Shown here: positions 1 through 6,395 of the stretch, piece after piece
Layout: the number at the start of each line of letters is the position of its first letter
How positions within the stretch are numbered: the first letter of the stretch is position 1
Assembly: GCA_020629335.1 (NCBI GenBank)
Contig: JAHDDN010000171.1
Span: forward strand, 1 to 10,456
Direction of reading: 5' to 3'
DNA: 10,456 nt
Origin: Chitinophagales bacterium
GTDB lineage: Bacteria > Bacteroidota > Bacteroidia > Chitinophagales > UBA2359
Made by a program: the position numbers and the translations under genes
The notes under the pieces: generated by a model
Told to the model about the DNA's origin: nothing
Seen by the model: the letters and a program-made list of their open reading frames with translations, nothing else
The model's database searches: none

Positions 1-72
1 ATTTGAATTTTACCGAATATGGACTTTTTAGAGCAAGCCCAACGTTAAAACGTTCCAACCTTCATTTTAAGA
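1..72. other. Intergenic end of window, downstream of the response regulator gene
   Basis: This is a short AT-rich stretch after the response regulator stop codon. It contains two copies of AACGTT (41-46 and 49-54) separated by AA. Because AACGTT is self-complementary, the pair reads as both a direct and an inverted repeat. No T-tract follows on the minus strand, so I do not call it a terminator. No coding potential was recognised. Confidence 0.4.
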
Positions 73-768
73 TTATGATTGGAGTTCGACTAGTTTATAG
101 CCTTTACCATGAATATTCATGATTTTTACTTGCTCGTCTTTTTTGAGGTATTTACGTAGCTTGGCGATGAATACATCCATGCTTCTCGCAGTGAAGTAAT
201 TATCTTCTCCCCAAATGGACTTCAGGGCATATTCTCTTTCTAATACTTTGTTTTTTTGCTGGCTCAATAACTTCAGAAGCGCTGCTTCTTTAGTCGTCAA
301 TTTGGTATCACCATCTGGGTGGCGCAGCATTTGATCCACAAAGGTGAAATCGTAGGTGCCAATGGTAAATTCGTTGGATTCTGAATTATATAGATCATTG
401 AATTGGGAGCGTCTTAGGATGGCGTCAATTCTTAGGCGCAATTCTTCCATGCTGAAGGGCTTAGTGAGGTAATCGTCTCCGCCTACTTCAAAGCCTTTGA
501 TACGGTCTTCTTGCATGCCTTTGGCAGTTAAGAAAATGATTGGTACATCTTTATTGATGCTTCTAATTTTTTTGGAGAGCGTAAAGCCATCCATAAATGG
601 CATCATGACATCTAAGATACAGATATCAAAAGGGGATTGGTTAAAAACCGTCCAGCCTTCTTCGCCATGTTTACATAATTGGGTTTCAAAGCCCTTGATA
701 TTCAAATACTCTTGTAATACTGTTCCCAAGTTTGGGTCGTCTTCTACTAATAATACTTTTGCTGCCAT
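73..768 (-). CDS. OmpR/PhoB-family DNA-binding response regulator
   Basis: Cytoplasmic transcription factor of a two-component system, 231 aa, the normal length for the family. The receiver domain (about 4-118) has the acidic pair D10-D11, the phospho-acceptor D53 (in ILDVMMP), T81 and K103 (in LTKPF). The C-terminal winged-helix domain (about 133-228) has the putative recognition helix at 193-208 (TARSMDVFIAKLRKYL) and the wing motif GKGYKL at 221-226. It begins 8 bp after the stop of the histidine kinase gene on the same strand, so the two form one transcript and this is almost certainly the kinase's partner. OmpR-family regulators bind tandem repeats with a period of 10-11 bp; an array of that type lies just upstream of the operon (2310-2345) and is the best candidate target. 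The resemblance to Bacteroidota RprY-type regulators is general, so no symbol is assigned. Confidence 0.95.
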   Translation of the reverse strand: MAAKVLLVEDDPNLGTVLQEYLNIKGFETQLCKHGEEGWTVFNQSPFDICILDVMMPFMDGFTLSKKIRSINKDVPIIFLTAKGMQEDRIKGFEVGGDDYLTKPFSMEELRLRIDAILRRSQFNDLYNSESNEFTIGTYDFTFVDQMLRHPDGDTKLTTKEAALLKLLSQQKNKVLEREYALKSIWGEDNYFTARSMDVFIAKLRKYLKKDEQVKIMNIHGKGYKLVELQS

Positions 769-776
769 AATTATAT

Positions 777-2267
777 TTATTTAGGATTATTGTGATTATT
801 TTGAAATGGAAGGAAAAAAGAGATGGTAGTTCCTTTATCAGGTTTACTTTTGGCCTCAATTTTTCCTTGATGGGCATCAATAATGGATTTGACATAACTT
901 AAGCCTAAGCCGAAGCCTTTCACATTATGGATATCGCCCGTGGGTACTCGATAAAATTTCTCAAAGATATGTTTGATCGTATCCTTGGACATTCCGATGC
1001 CATTATCTTGGACACTTACAGATATACCATTATTATCACTTTGAGTTTCAATATGGATGATGGGAGTGTCTCTTCTATACTTAATGGCATTATCAATTAA
1101 GTTATAGATCACATCGGTTAAGTGCATAGCATCTCCTTCAATAGAAGAGTCCTTAGCATTAAACGATACTGTTAGCTGTCCGTTTAATTTTTCTACTTGT
1201 AAGGAGGTTTTTTCGACTACATTTTCTAAAATATGGTGTAAGTCTAAGTCTACCTTATTCATTTTGAGTTCGCCTTTTTCTAAGCGAGCATATTGTAGTA
1301 CTTTTTCGACATGATTTTCTAAACGTTTATTTTCGTCATAGATGATACCTGAAAATCGCTTGGTATTTGCTTGATCTTTTGAAACATCAGGATCAGCTAG
1401 CATCTCACAAGCCAGATTGATGGTTGAGATGGGCGTTTTTAATTCATGGGTCATATTATTGATGAAGTCGGTCTTCATTTCGGATAGCTTCTTTTGTCTT
1501 AGAATCGTATTCACTGTATAGGCAAAAGTGAGCATGATGATTAAGTTAAAAAGTAAAGAGGAAGCTAGCATGGCCATAGAATTAGAAAGGATGTATTCAT
1601 TTCTTCCTGGAAAATGAATAAATAATTGTCCAGGTCCATTATGAATATCATCAGGAAATAGTAAAGTGGTATAACTACTTTCCATGACTTTGTGATCGAA
1701 ATAACAGGGTTGTGCATATAATTCATCTCCAAAAGGGGAATAGACACAATAGTTATAATCAGATTTGATGCCTGAGTTTTCTAGTGATTGATCTAGTGTT
1801 GTTTTTAGCAGTTCTTCATCTATTTTATCATGAAAAGGGGTATTTCCCATAGAAGATACGATATTCATCAACTCATTGATGTAGTATTGCGTACCTTTTG
1901 AGCCCATTTTTTCCTGAGAGGGATGGCGATGAGACATAAAGTTAGCTTCCTGTGGGTTAGTATTTGATTTAGTTGGCTCCCCATTATTGGGATTGGCTAT
2001 CAAAAAAGTATCTATGGTAGCCGGTTTGTAGGAAGAACGCTCGTCAATGGAGATATCAATCATCAGTGGCGAACCGTGAATTCTTCGGGTCATTTCTTTC
2101 CTTTCCAGATTGTATACGGCATTATTAAGGGCTTGTCTGACTGATTGGTCAAATCGTTCTCCTTGCATCCGCATAGAATCACTAATCCAGTGGTATTGCA
2201 TATAAAGCAATCCAGAAAGAGCGAATATCATCAAAGTGACAGCTATATAGAGTGGTCTATGTTTCAT
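777..2267 (-). CDS. Membrane sensor histidine kinase
   Basis: Senses an envelope signal and phosphorylates the response regulator encoded 8 bp downstream. I choose the ATG at 2267 (496 aa; protein starts MKHRPLYIAV). An in-frame TTG at 2276 would add three residues but overlaps a promoter-like element. Layout: transmembrane helix 1 at about 6-25, a periplasmic sensor region at about 27-228, transmembrane helix 2 at about 231-255, HisKA with the phospho-accepting His274 (MTHELKTP), then HATPase_c with the N-box Asn393 (LIDNAIKY), G1 (DNGIG, 421-425), F-box (IFEKFYR) and G2 (GFGLGLS, 451-457). All catalytic motifs are intact. There is no evident HAMP or PAS domain. The sensor region matches no domain I recognise. 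It has two cysteines, C174 and C188, 14 residues apart, which could form a disulfide in the periplasm (inference). It is divergent from the secreted PDZ protein gene. Confidence 0.94.
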   Translation of the reverse strand: MKHRPLYIAVTLMIFALSGLLYMQYHWISDSMRMQGERFDQSVRQALNNAVYNLERKEMTRRIHGSPLMIDISIDERSSYKPATIDTFLIANPNNGEPTKSNTNPQEANFMSHRHPSQEKMGSKGTQYYINELMNIVSSMGNTPFHDKIDEELLKTTLDQSLENSGIKSDYNYCVYSPFGDELYAQPCYFDHKVMESSYTTLLFPDDIHNGPGQLFIHFPGRNEYILSNSMAMLASSLLFNLIIMLTFAYTVNTILRQKKLSEMKTDFINNMTHELKTPISTINLACEMLADPDVSKDQANTKRFSGIIYDENKRLENHVEKVLQYARLEKGELKMNKVDLDLHHILENVVEKTSLQVEKLNGQLTVSFNAKDSSIEGDAMHLTDVIYNLIDNAIKYRRDTPIIHIETQSDNNGISVSVQDNGIGMSKDTIKHIFEKFYRVPTGDIHNVKGFGLGLSYVKSIIDAHQGKIEAKSKPDKGTTISFFLPFQNNHNNPK

Positions 2268-2273
2268 TATATA

Positions 2274-2281
2274 CAAAACTA
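2274..2281 (-). promoter_or_regulatory. Candidate -7 element for the kinase operon (activator-type)
   Basis: On the minus strand this reads TAGTTTTG, an exact match to the Bacteroidota -7 consensus TAnnTTTG. No TTG lies at the -33 distance. The TTAAC array begins 28 bp upstream, so an activator could replace the -33 contact. A start site here would give an almost leaderless kinase mRNA. Single short elements like this occur often by chance in AT-rich DNA. Confidence 0.3.
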
Positions 2282-2309
2282 AGGTGTAAATCCGTTGAAT
2301 ATTGGATCA

Positions 2310-2345
2310 TTAACAACATTTAACACAAATTAACGAGTCCTTAAC
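2310..2345. promoter_or_regulatory. TTAAC direct-repeat array, probable response-regulator binding site
   Basis: Four exact TTAAC copies begin at 2310, 2320, 2330 and 2341, so the spacings are 10, 10 and 11 bp, one per helical turn. OmpR-family regulators bind such tandem half-sites; the E. coli CpxR box GTAAA-N5-GTAAA has the same geometry. The array lies between the divergent kinase operon and the PDZ gene. Its right end is 22 bp from the -7-like element TACATTTG (2368-2375), where no -33 TTG is present, as expected for an activator-dependent promoter. That the regulator encoded at 73-768 is the one that binds is inference. Confidence 0.6.
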
Positions 2346-2367
2346 TAATTATTAGAACTCTCCCGAT

Positions 2368-2375
2368 TACATTTG
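2368..2375 (+). promoter_or_regulatory. Candidate activator-dependent -7 element for the PDZ gene
   Basis: The sequence TACATTTG matches TAnnTTTG exactly. No TTG occurs at the -33 position; the last TTAAC copy of the array sits there instead. A start site near 2380 would leave a 5' leader of about 120 nt, which contains an inverted repeat. A second, weaker promoter candidate lies closer to the gene at 2429-2458. Confidence 0.4.
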
Positions 2376-2386
2376 TATCATCGTTA

Positions 2387-2416
2387 CAAAGGCACCATTA
2401 AATTACATAATTTCAA
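2387..2416 (-). promoter_or_regulatory. Candidate leftward promoter for the kinase operon
   Basis: On the minus strand a TTG (2416-2414) is followed after 19 nt by TGCCTTTG (2394-2387), one mismatch from TAnnTTTG. The 19-nt spacing is the same as in the two Fur-type promoters of this window. A transcript from here would run across the TTAAC array, which would then lie downstream of the start site, a position more typical of repression. This is an alternative to the element at 2274-2281. Confidence 0.35.
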
Positions 2417-2428
2417 ACATTAATTTGC

Positions 2429-2458
2429 TTGAATGGTGCAAAATAGGAATAGCCTTTG
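2429..2458 (+). promoter_or_regulatory. Candidate rightward promoter for the PDZ gene
   Basis: A TTG (2429-2431) is followed after 19 nt by AGCCTTTG (2451-2458). This keeps the TTTG core but not the leading TA in register, because TA lies one base further upstream. It mirrors the leftward candidate at 2416-2387 around a centre near 2422. A start site near 2464 would give a leader of about 40 nt. Confidence 0.3.
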
Positions 2459-2503
2459 TATTTTTACTTAGAATAATGATCACCTCATAAAAAACGTTTA
2501 CTT

Positions 2504-4123
2504 ATGTTAACATCAAAAAAACTTATACTTGGATTAGCATGCTGTCTAACTTTTGGTAGTGTCCAGACATTTGCACAAAGCAATCAGGAAGATTTTAAAG
2601 CGATCATCAATATCAATGGTGAGCAGATGGAATTTGATAGTATGGAAGAATTTCAGAAAGCGATTGAAACCCAACAATTAAATGAAAATATAGAAATTGA
2701 CTTTGACGGTTTGGAGAATATCAATATGGAAGATATTGAAGGTTTACTAAATATAGAGGAGTTGGAAGGTGAGCATATTCAGAAACGTATCATTATTAAG
2801 GAAGGAGAGAATGGTTCGTTTGATCATGATGTTTTCTTTTTTGATAATGGGGCTAAAGCAAGTTGTGGTACGAATCAACAGTCTAATAATAAGGCCATGT
2901 TAGGAGTTTATCCTGACTATTCTACTCAAACAGCAGACAATCGTGGGGTTAGAATTAGCGAAGTGGTAGAAGGAAGTGCGGCGGCAGCAGCAGGCCTAAA
3001 GACAAATGATTATATTTTATCAATAGATGATGTAGAAGTAGGTGATCAAGCACTACATCATATAATAGGGCAGTATGAGCCAGATGATGTTATAAAAGTC
3101 GTTTACCAAAGAGACGCAGCTGTAAATACAGTAAATGTTAGTTTAAAATCGAATGAGCGTTATCAAGAAGAGTCTATGCTTTTCACTCCACAATGGCAAG
3201 GCAATATGGGGTGTGATAGCCCTAATAGACAAATGCGTTCTTTCTTCTTTGATGATGAAGCAGAAGATGATAGTGCTTTTTTAGGTGTCTATTTAGCGCA
3301 AACAGAAGAGGTAGAAGTAATTGATGGTGTAGAAACTGTAAGAGGTTCTGCTAATAATATAAAAATCACTGGTATTTGTGAAGATAGTGGTGCTGAGAAA
3401 GCAGGCTTACAGGAAGGTGATATTATTCTTTCTATCGATAAGGAAGATATAGAGTCCGTGGATGAGTTAATAGAGGTTATTACTTCTTATGAAATTGGGG
3501 ATGTTGTAAAAGTAAAGTATGAGAGAGATGGTAAAGTGGATAAAGTAAAAGCTACTTTAGGGGAGAAAAAATGTGGTCCAAGCTTTGAGTTTGACGATGA
3601 TATGGAGTGGTTAAGCAATACGCCATTTAAAAGAGAAAAGCAAAAGTTGATTATCAAGGATGAGAATGGTATAGAGGAAGAATTATTAGACCAAGATGTC
3701 AATGTATTCATTATTGATACTGATGAAGAAGGCTTAATCATTGAAAAAGAGGAAGTAGAAATCAATGGTGAGAAAGTGATTAAAATCCGTATTAAAATGG
3801 AGGATTTGAATGAGGAGGAAAAGGCCATTATTAATAAAGGCGATACTCAAATTGAGAAAGAAGAATTAAGCTTGAAATCTTTAGCTTTTTATCCTAATCC
3901 AAATGAAGGTCGTTTCACGGTTGATTTTGAGTCAACTGAACGTGGCGATGTCGCAGTAAGGATTTTGGATATTGCGGGTAAAGAAGTTTATCGTGATTTG
4001 GTAGAAGATTTTAGTGGTCAGTATTCAAATGATGTGGATATTTCTGATCAAGAGCAAGGAACTTATATCCTTCAAATCTCTCAAAATGGAAAAGAAATTA
4101 CTAAGAAGATAATTTTGAATTAG
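2504..4123 (+). CDS. Secreted double-PDZ protein with T9SS type A sorting domain
   Basis: Exported protein of 539 aa. A signal peptide (1-24, ending TFA before Q25) is followed by an acidic N-terminal region, PDZ domain 1 (about 131-215), PDZ domain 2 (about 258-352), a second acidic region (about 380-450), and a C-terminal type IX sorting domain (about 458-539) that starts FYPNPNEGRF and ends in KKIILN. Both PDZ domains show the expected GSAAAAAGL or SGAEKAGL turn followed by a DxILSID strand. No trypsin-like, S41 or other protease domain is present, so this is a scaffold or ligand-binding protein rather than an HtrA-type protease. The T9SS domain predicts export across the outer membrane. 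The gene is divergent from the two-component operon and shares its regulatory region, which makes it the likeliest target of that system (inference). The closest functional analogy is an envelope-stress output, but the ligand is unknown. Confidence 0.88.
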   Translation: MLTSKKLILGLACCLTFGSVQTFAQSNQEDFKAIININGEQMEFDSMEEFQKAIETQQLNENIEIDFDGLENINMEDIEGLLNIEELEGEHIQKRIIIKEGENGSFDHDVFFFDNGAKASCGTNQQSNNKAMLGVYPDYSTQTADNRGVRISEVVEGSAAAAAGLKTNDYILSIDDVEVGDQALHHIIGQYEPDDVIKVVYQRDAAVNTVNVSLKSNERYQEESMLFTPQWQGNMGCDSPNRQMRSFFFDDEAEDDSAFLGVYLAQTEEVEVIDGVETVRGSANNIKITGICEDSGAEKAGLQEGDIILSIDKEDIESVDELIEVITSYEIGDVVKVKYERDGKVDKVKATLGEKKCGPSFEFDDDMEWLSNTPFKREKQKLIIKDENGIEEELLDQDVNVFIIDTDEEGLIIEKEEVEINGEKVIKIRIKMEDLNEEEKAIINKGDTQIEKEELSLKSLAFYPNPNEGRFTVDFESTERGDVAVRILDIAGKEVYRDLVEDFSGQYSNDVDISDQEQGTYILQISQNGKEITKKIILN

Positions 4124-4173
4124 AAATGATTTAAAGTTATTGACTGGGTAAAAGTGCTTAAATATTTTGTTTT

Positions 4174-4207
4174 AAAAAGCCGAACATGAAAGTGTTCGGC
4201 TTTTTTT
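4174..4207. terminator. Bidirectional intrinsic terminator
   Basis: A perfect 8-bp stem, GCCGAACA (4179-4186) with TGTTCGGC (4193-4200), encloses a 6-nt loop. It is flanked by five A (4174-4178) and seven T (4201-4207). It therefore works as a terminator for the PDZ gene on the plus strand and, with a shorter T-tract, for the receptor operon on the minus strand. The receptor's stop codon (4208-4206) overlaps the T-tract. Confidence 0.92.
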
Positions 4208-6395
4208 ATAGACTAAGCCCAAGCGTAAAATAAAAGTTTCTCCCATCAGAAGGAATAATGCCAGGACCAGGATAAGCAGTTGCACGACGGGTAAAGTAAG
4301 TGGCATTTGTCAAATTATTGATACCTGTTTGTATTCGGTAATTTTTGTGCTGATAGCTGAAGGATAAATCTTGTACACTATAAGCTGGAATACGGCCACG
4401 GGTAGCATCAGCTACAAATTCGGCATTAGTAGCATCAGAAAATTGAGCGGCAGTATAGGCGACTTGATAAGAGGCTTGAAAGTTTTTATAAGAAAAATTG
4501 AAGCCCGATTTGAGATTGATAGGAGGGATGAGTTCCACCTGCTTAGCAATGAAAAAACTTTGCCCATCTACATATTGCCCTTGAATAAGACTTAGATTTA
4601 GGAAAGCAGATGCTTGCCAATCTCGTTCTTTTTTGAATAAATCGCTAAGTAAAAATTCGGCATAAGTTTCTAAGCCCATTATTCGAGCATCACCAATATT
4701 AGTCCGATAAGCTACGGCCTTTTCTATAGTAGCTGGATCGGGTATGATAATCTCGCTTAATCCAATTCGATTTTTGTATTTTAAATAAAAGACGCTGGCG
4801 TCTAAACGTAATATGTTCTCAAATAATTGCCCTCTAACTCCTAAGTCGATATTAAATCCTCGCTCATCTTTGAGGAGGCTGTCAATTTGTAAATTAGGAT
4901 TGACGATGGTTAAGTCGCTGAAGTTGATGGAACGAAAGTTTTGAGAAAAATTAGAATAAACTTCTAATTCATCTGAAAGCCGATAAGCACTACCCAAACC
5001 CAATAGCATGAAATTTCTTTTATTACTACGCATATCGCTAAATGCTTGCTGGAAAATGAGTTCACCACCTGAATAAACATTATACTTATAATAGCCATCG
5101 GCAGCAGTGCCAATATGTTCTAATCTGAAACCAGGAGTGATGCTCCAACGCTGATTGATATTGAATAAATTCTCTGCAAAAAGAGCGATGTTTTTGCTTG
5201 GATATTCGTAAGCGGAATTTTCTAAGTCGTCAGGATTTAGAAAGTTGAAATTAGCATCTGAGTCGGCACTTCCTAATCCTTGCTCGCTTTCGCTATAGCC
5301 TTGATAATATCTCAATCCTACCAATAAAGTAGCTAACTGATTGGCGATTTGATAACGGCTGATAAAGCGAGTTTCATTGCCGAAATTTTTATATTTTCCT
5401 TTGACCAAATCTCTTTCTAATAATGGATCAGGTCGATTGATCGGTCCAAGCTCTCCTAATGCTTGCCGCTGAGCTAAAAGAGCGAAAGTTCGATTGTTGA
5501 TCTTGCTTTTCTCACTAATTTGCCAATCGAAATTTAGTGCTGCTAAATTCCAATTAACCTTAAACCAATTTCTTGCTCTATTAGATTGTCGAGGATTCAT
5601 ATTGAATTCAAAATCTTGTAAGCCACCTGCTTGTTGGGCGAGGTATTCCATGAAGGTATATTGAAGTCCAATTTTTAAGTTTTGAGAAAGCTTTTTGGAG
5701 ATATTCAGATAGGCGGTGTTTTGATGGAATTTGGAATTTTCTCGCCAGCCATTGCCTTGTTTACGTTGGTAGAAAGCGTAGTAGTTCCAATTCTTAATTT
5801 GTCCGCCGATACTATTGAAAGAGGAGAGGAGGCCGAAAGAACCAATCGTATTATCGGTACTAAACCCCAGTTTTTTATTTTTATTTCCTTCCTTGAAAAC
5901 GAAATTTAATAAGCCGCCAAACTGTGGCCCGTATTGAAGAGAGGCCGCTCCACGAACAATCTCTATGCGCTTTAAAGCTTGTAGTGGAGGGGTATAATAA
6001 CTTTCAGGATAGCCCAGCGCGTCCGCACTAATATCATAGCCATTTTGGCGAGTATTAAAGTGGGCGGTACGATTAGGGTCTAAGCCTCTTGCTCCTATAC
6101 TTAATTGTAATCCTGCTCCATCGCTTTCCCAAATATTGAGCCCTGCTACGCCTTTATAAGCTTGTCTGGCATTATTAGTAGCTAAATTTGCATTGAGCTT
6201 ATCTAAGGCAATTACTTCGCTCTTTTTTGCCGCATAAATAGCAGTGCCTTCTACATTGCGCAATTTTCGGATCGCCGCATCACTTTTAGCTTTTACCTCA
6301 ATCGCTTTTAAGTCTAGTACGATAGAATCTTCCTGGGCTTGTGTAAATGCACAAACGAGACATAATATACTAATAACTATACTCCTCTTTTTCAT
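4206..6395 (-). CDS. FecA-like TonB-dependent outer-membrane receptor
   Basis: Imports a chelated metal, most likely an iron chelate, across the outer membrane using TonB energy. The protein has 729 aa with a signal peptide (1-20, TQA before Q21), a short N-terminal segment with a possible TonB box near 25-36 (IVLDLKAIEVKA), a plug domain at about 48-170, and a beta-barrel to the C-terminus. The plug carries the stretch NTRQNGYDISADALGYPESY (114-133), typical of FecA-type receptors, and IEIVRGAASLQYGPQFGG (144-161). The chain ends in alternating aromatic and hydrophobic residues (GRNFYFTLGLSL), as barrel proteins do. It has neither an N-terminal STN signalling domain nor a carboxypeptidase-like domain, so it is not wired to a FecR/sigma system. 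The ATG overlaps the stop of the upstream HTTM gene by 4 bp (6392-6395). It is the last gene of the Fur-type imelysin operon. The substrate cannot be read from the sequence; ferric citrate is only a family-based guess. Confidence 0.9.
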   Translation of the reverse strand: MKKRSIVISILCLVCAFTQAQEDSIVLDLKAIEVKAKSDAAIRKLRNVEGTAIYAAKKSEVIALDKLNANLATNNARQAYKGVAGLNIWESDGAGLQLSIGARGLDPNRTAHFNTRQNGYDISADALGYPESYYTPPLQALKRIEIVRGAASLQYGPQFGGLLNFVFKEGNKNKKLGFSTDNTIGSFGLLSSFNSIGGQIKNWNYYAFYQRKQGNGWRENSKFHQNTAYLNISKKLSQNLKIGLQYTFMEYLAQQAGGLQDFEFNMNPRQSNRARNWFKVNWNLAALNFDWQISEKSKINNRTFALLAQRQALGELGPINRPDPLLERDLVKGKYKNFGNETRFISRYQIANQLATLLVGLRYYQGYSESEQGLGSADSDANFNFLNPDDLENSAYEYPSKNIALFAENLFNINQRWSITPGFRLEHIGTAADGYYKYNVYSGGELIFQQAFSDMRSNKRNFMLLGLGSAYRLSDELEVYSNFSQNFRSINFSDLTIVNPNLQIDSLLKDERGFNIDLGVRGQLFENILRLDASVFYLKYKNRIGLSEIIIPDPATIEKAVAYRTNIGDARIMGLETYAEFLLSDLFKKERDWQASAFLNLSLIQGQYVDGQSFFIAKQVELIPPINLKSGFNFSYKNFQASYQVAYTAAQFSDATNAEFVADATRGRIPAYSVQDLSFSYQHKNYRIQTGINNLTNATYFTRRATAYPGPGIIPSDGRNFYFTLGLSL

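Larger units (their letters stand above)
2385..2460. repeat. Inverted repeat in the divergent intergenic region
   Basis: Nine bases at 2385-2393 (TACAAAGGC) are perfectly complementary to 2452-2460 (GCCTTTGTA). An inner pair of 8 bases, 2392-2399 (GCACCATT) and 2432-2439 (AATGGTGC), shares two bases with the outer arm, so the two full pairings exclude each other. If transcribed rightward, the region could fold as a stem-loop in the PDZ leader. The outer arms also coincide with two outward-facing -7-like elements, so the symmetry may instead reflect a divergent promoter pair. Confidence 0.5.

Noticed and set aside
41..54. Double AACGTT after the response regulator gene as a terminator or operator
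   Set aside because: The stem would be only six weak base pairs with a 2-nt loop and no T-tract. AACGTT is self-complementary, so the symmetry is largely automatic.
2268..2276. Upstream TTG (2276) as the start codon of the histidine kinase
   Set aside because: An ATG three codons later gives a normal signal-anchor start (MKHRPL), and the TTG sits inside a -7-like element.
2277..2503. Riboswitch in the 5' leader of the PDZ gene
   Set aside because: The inverted repeat is real, but I recognise no known riboswitch core, and a divergent promoter pair explains the outer arms equally well.
2504..2513. Perfect 10-bp palindrome ATGTTAACAT covering the PDZ start codon as a regulator site
   Set aside because: It contains a single TTAAC outside the phased array and is explained by the codons for M-L-T. 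Short palindromes are expected by chance in AT-rich DNA.
3487..3828. Serine-rich open frame on the minus strand opposite the PDZ gene
   Set aside because: It is the complement of Glu/Asp/Lys-rich coding sequence, has no promoter, and its composition is typical of an antisense shadow.
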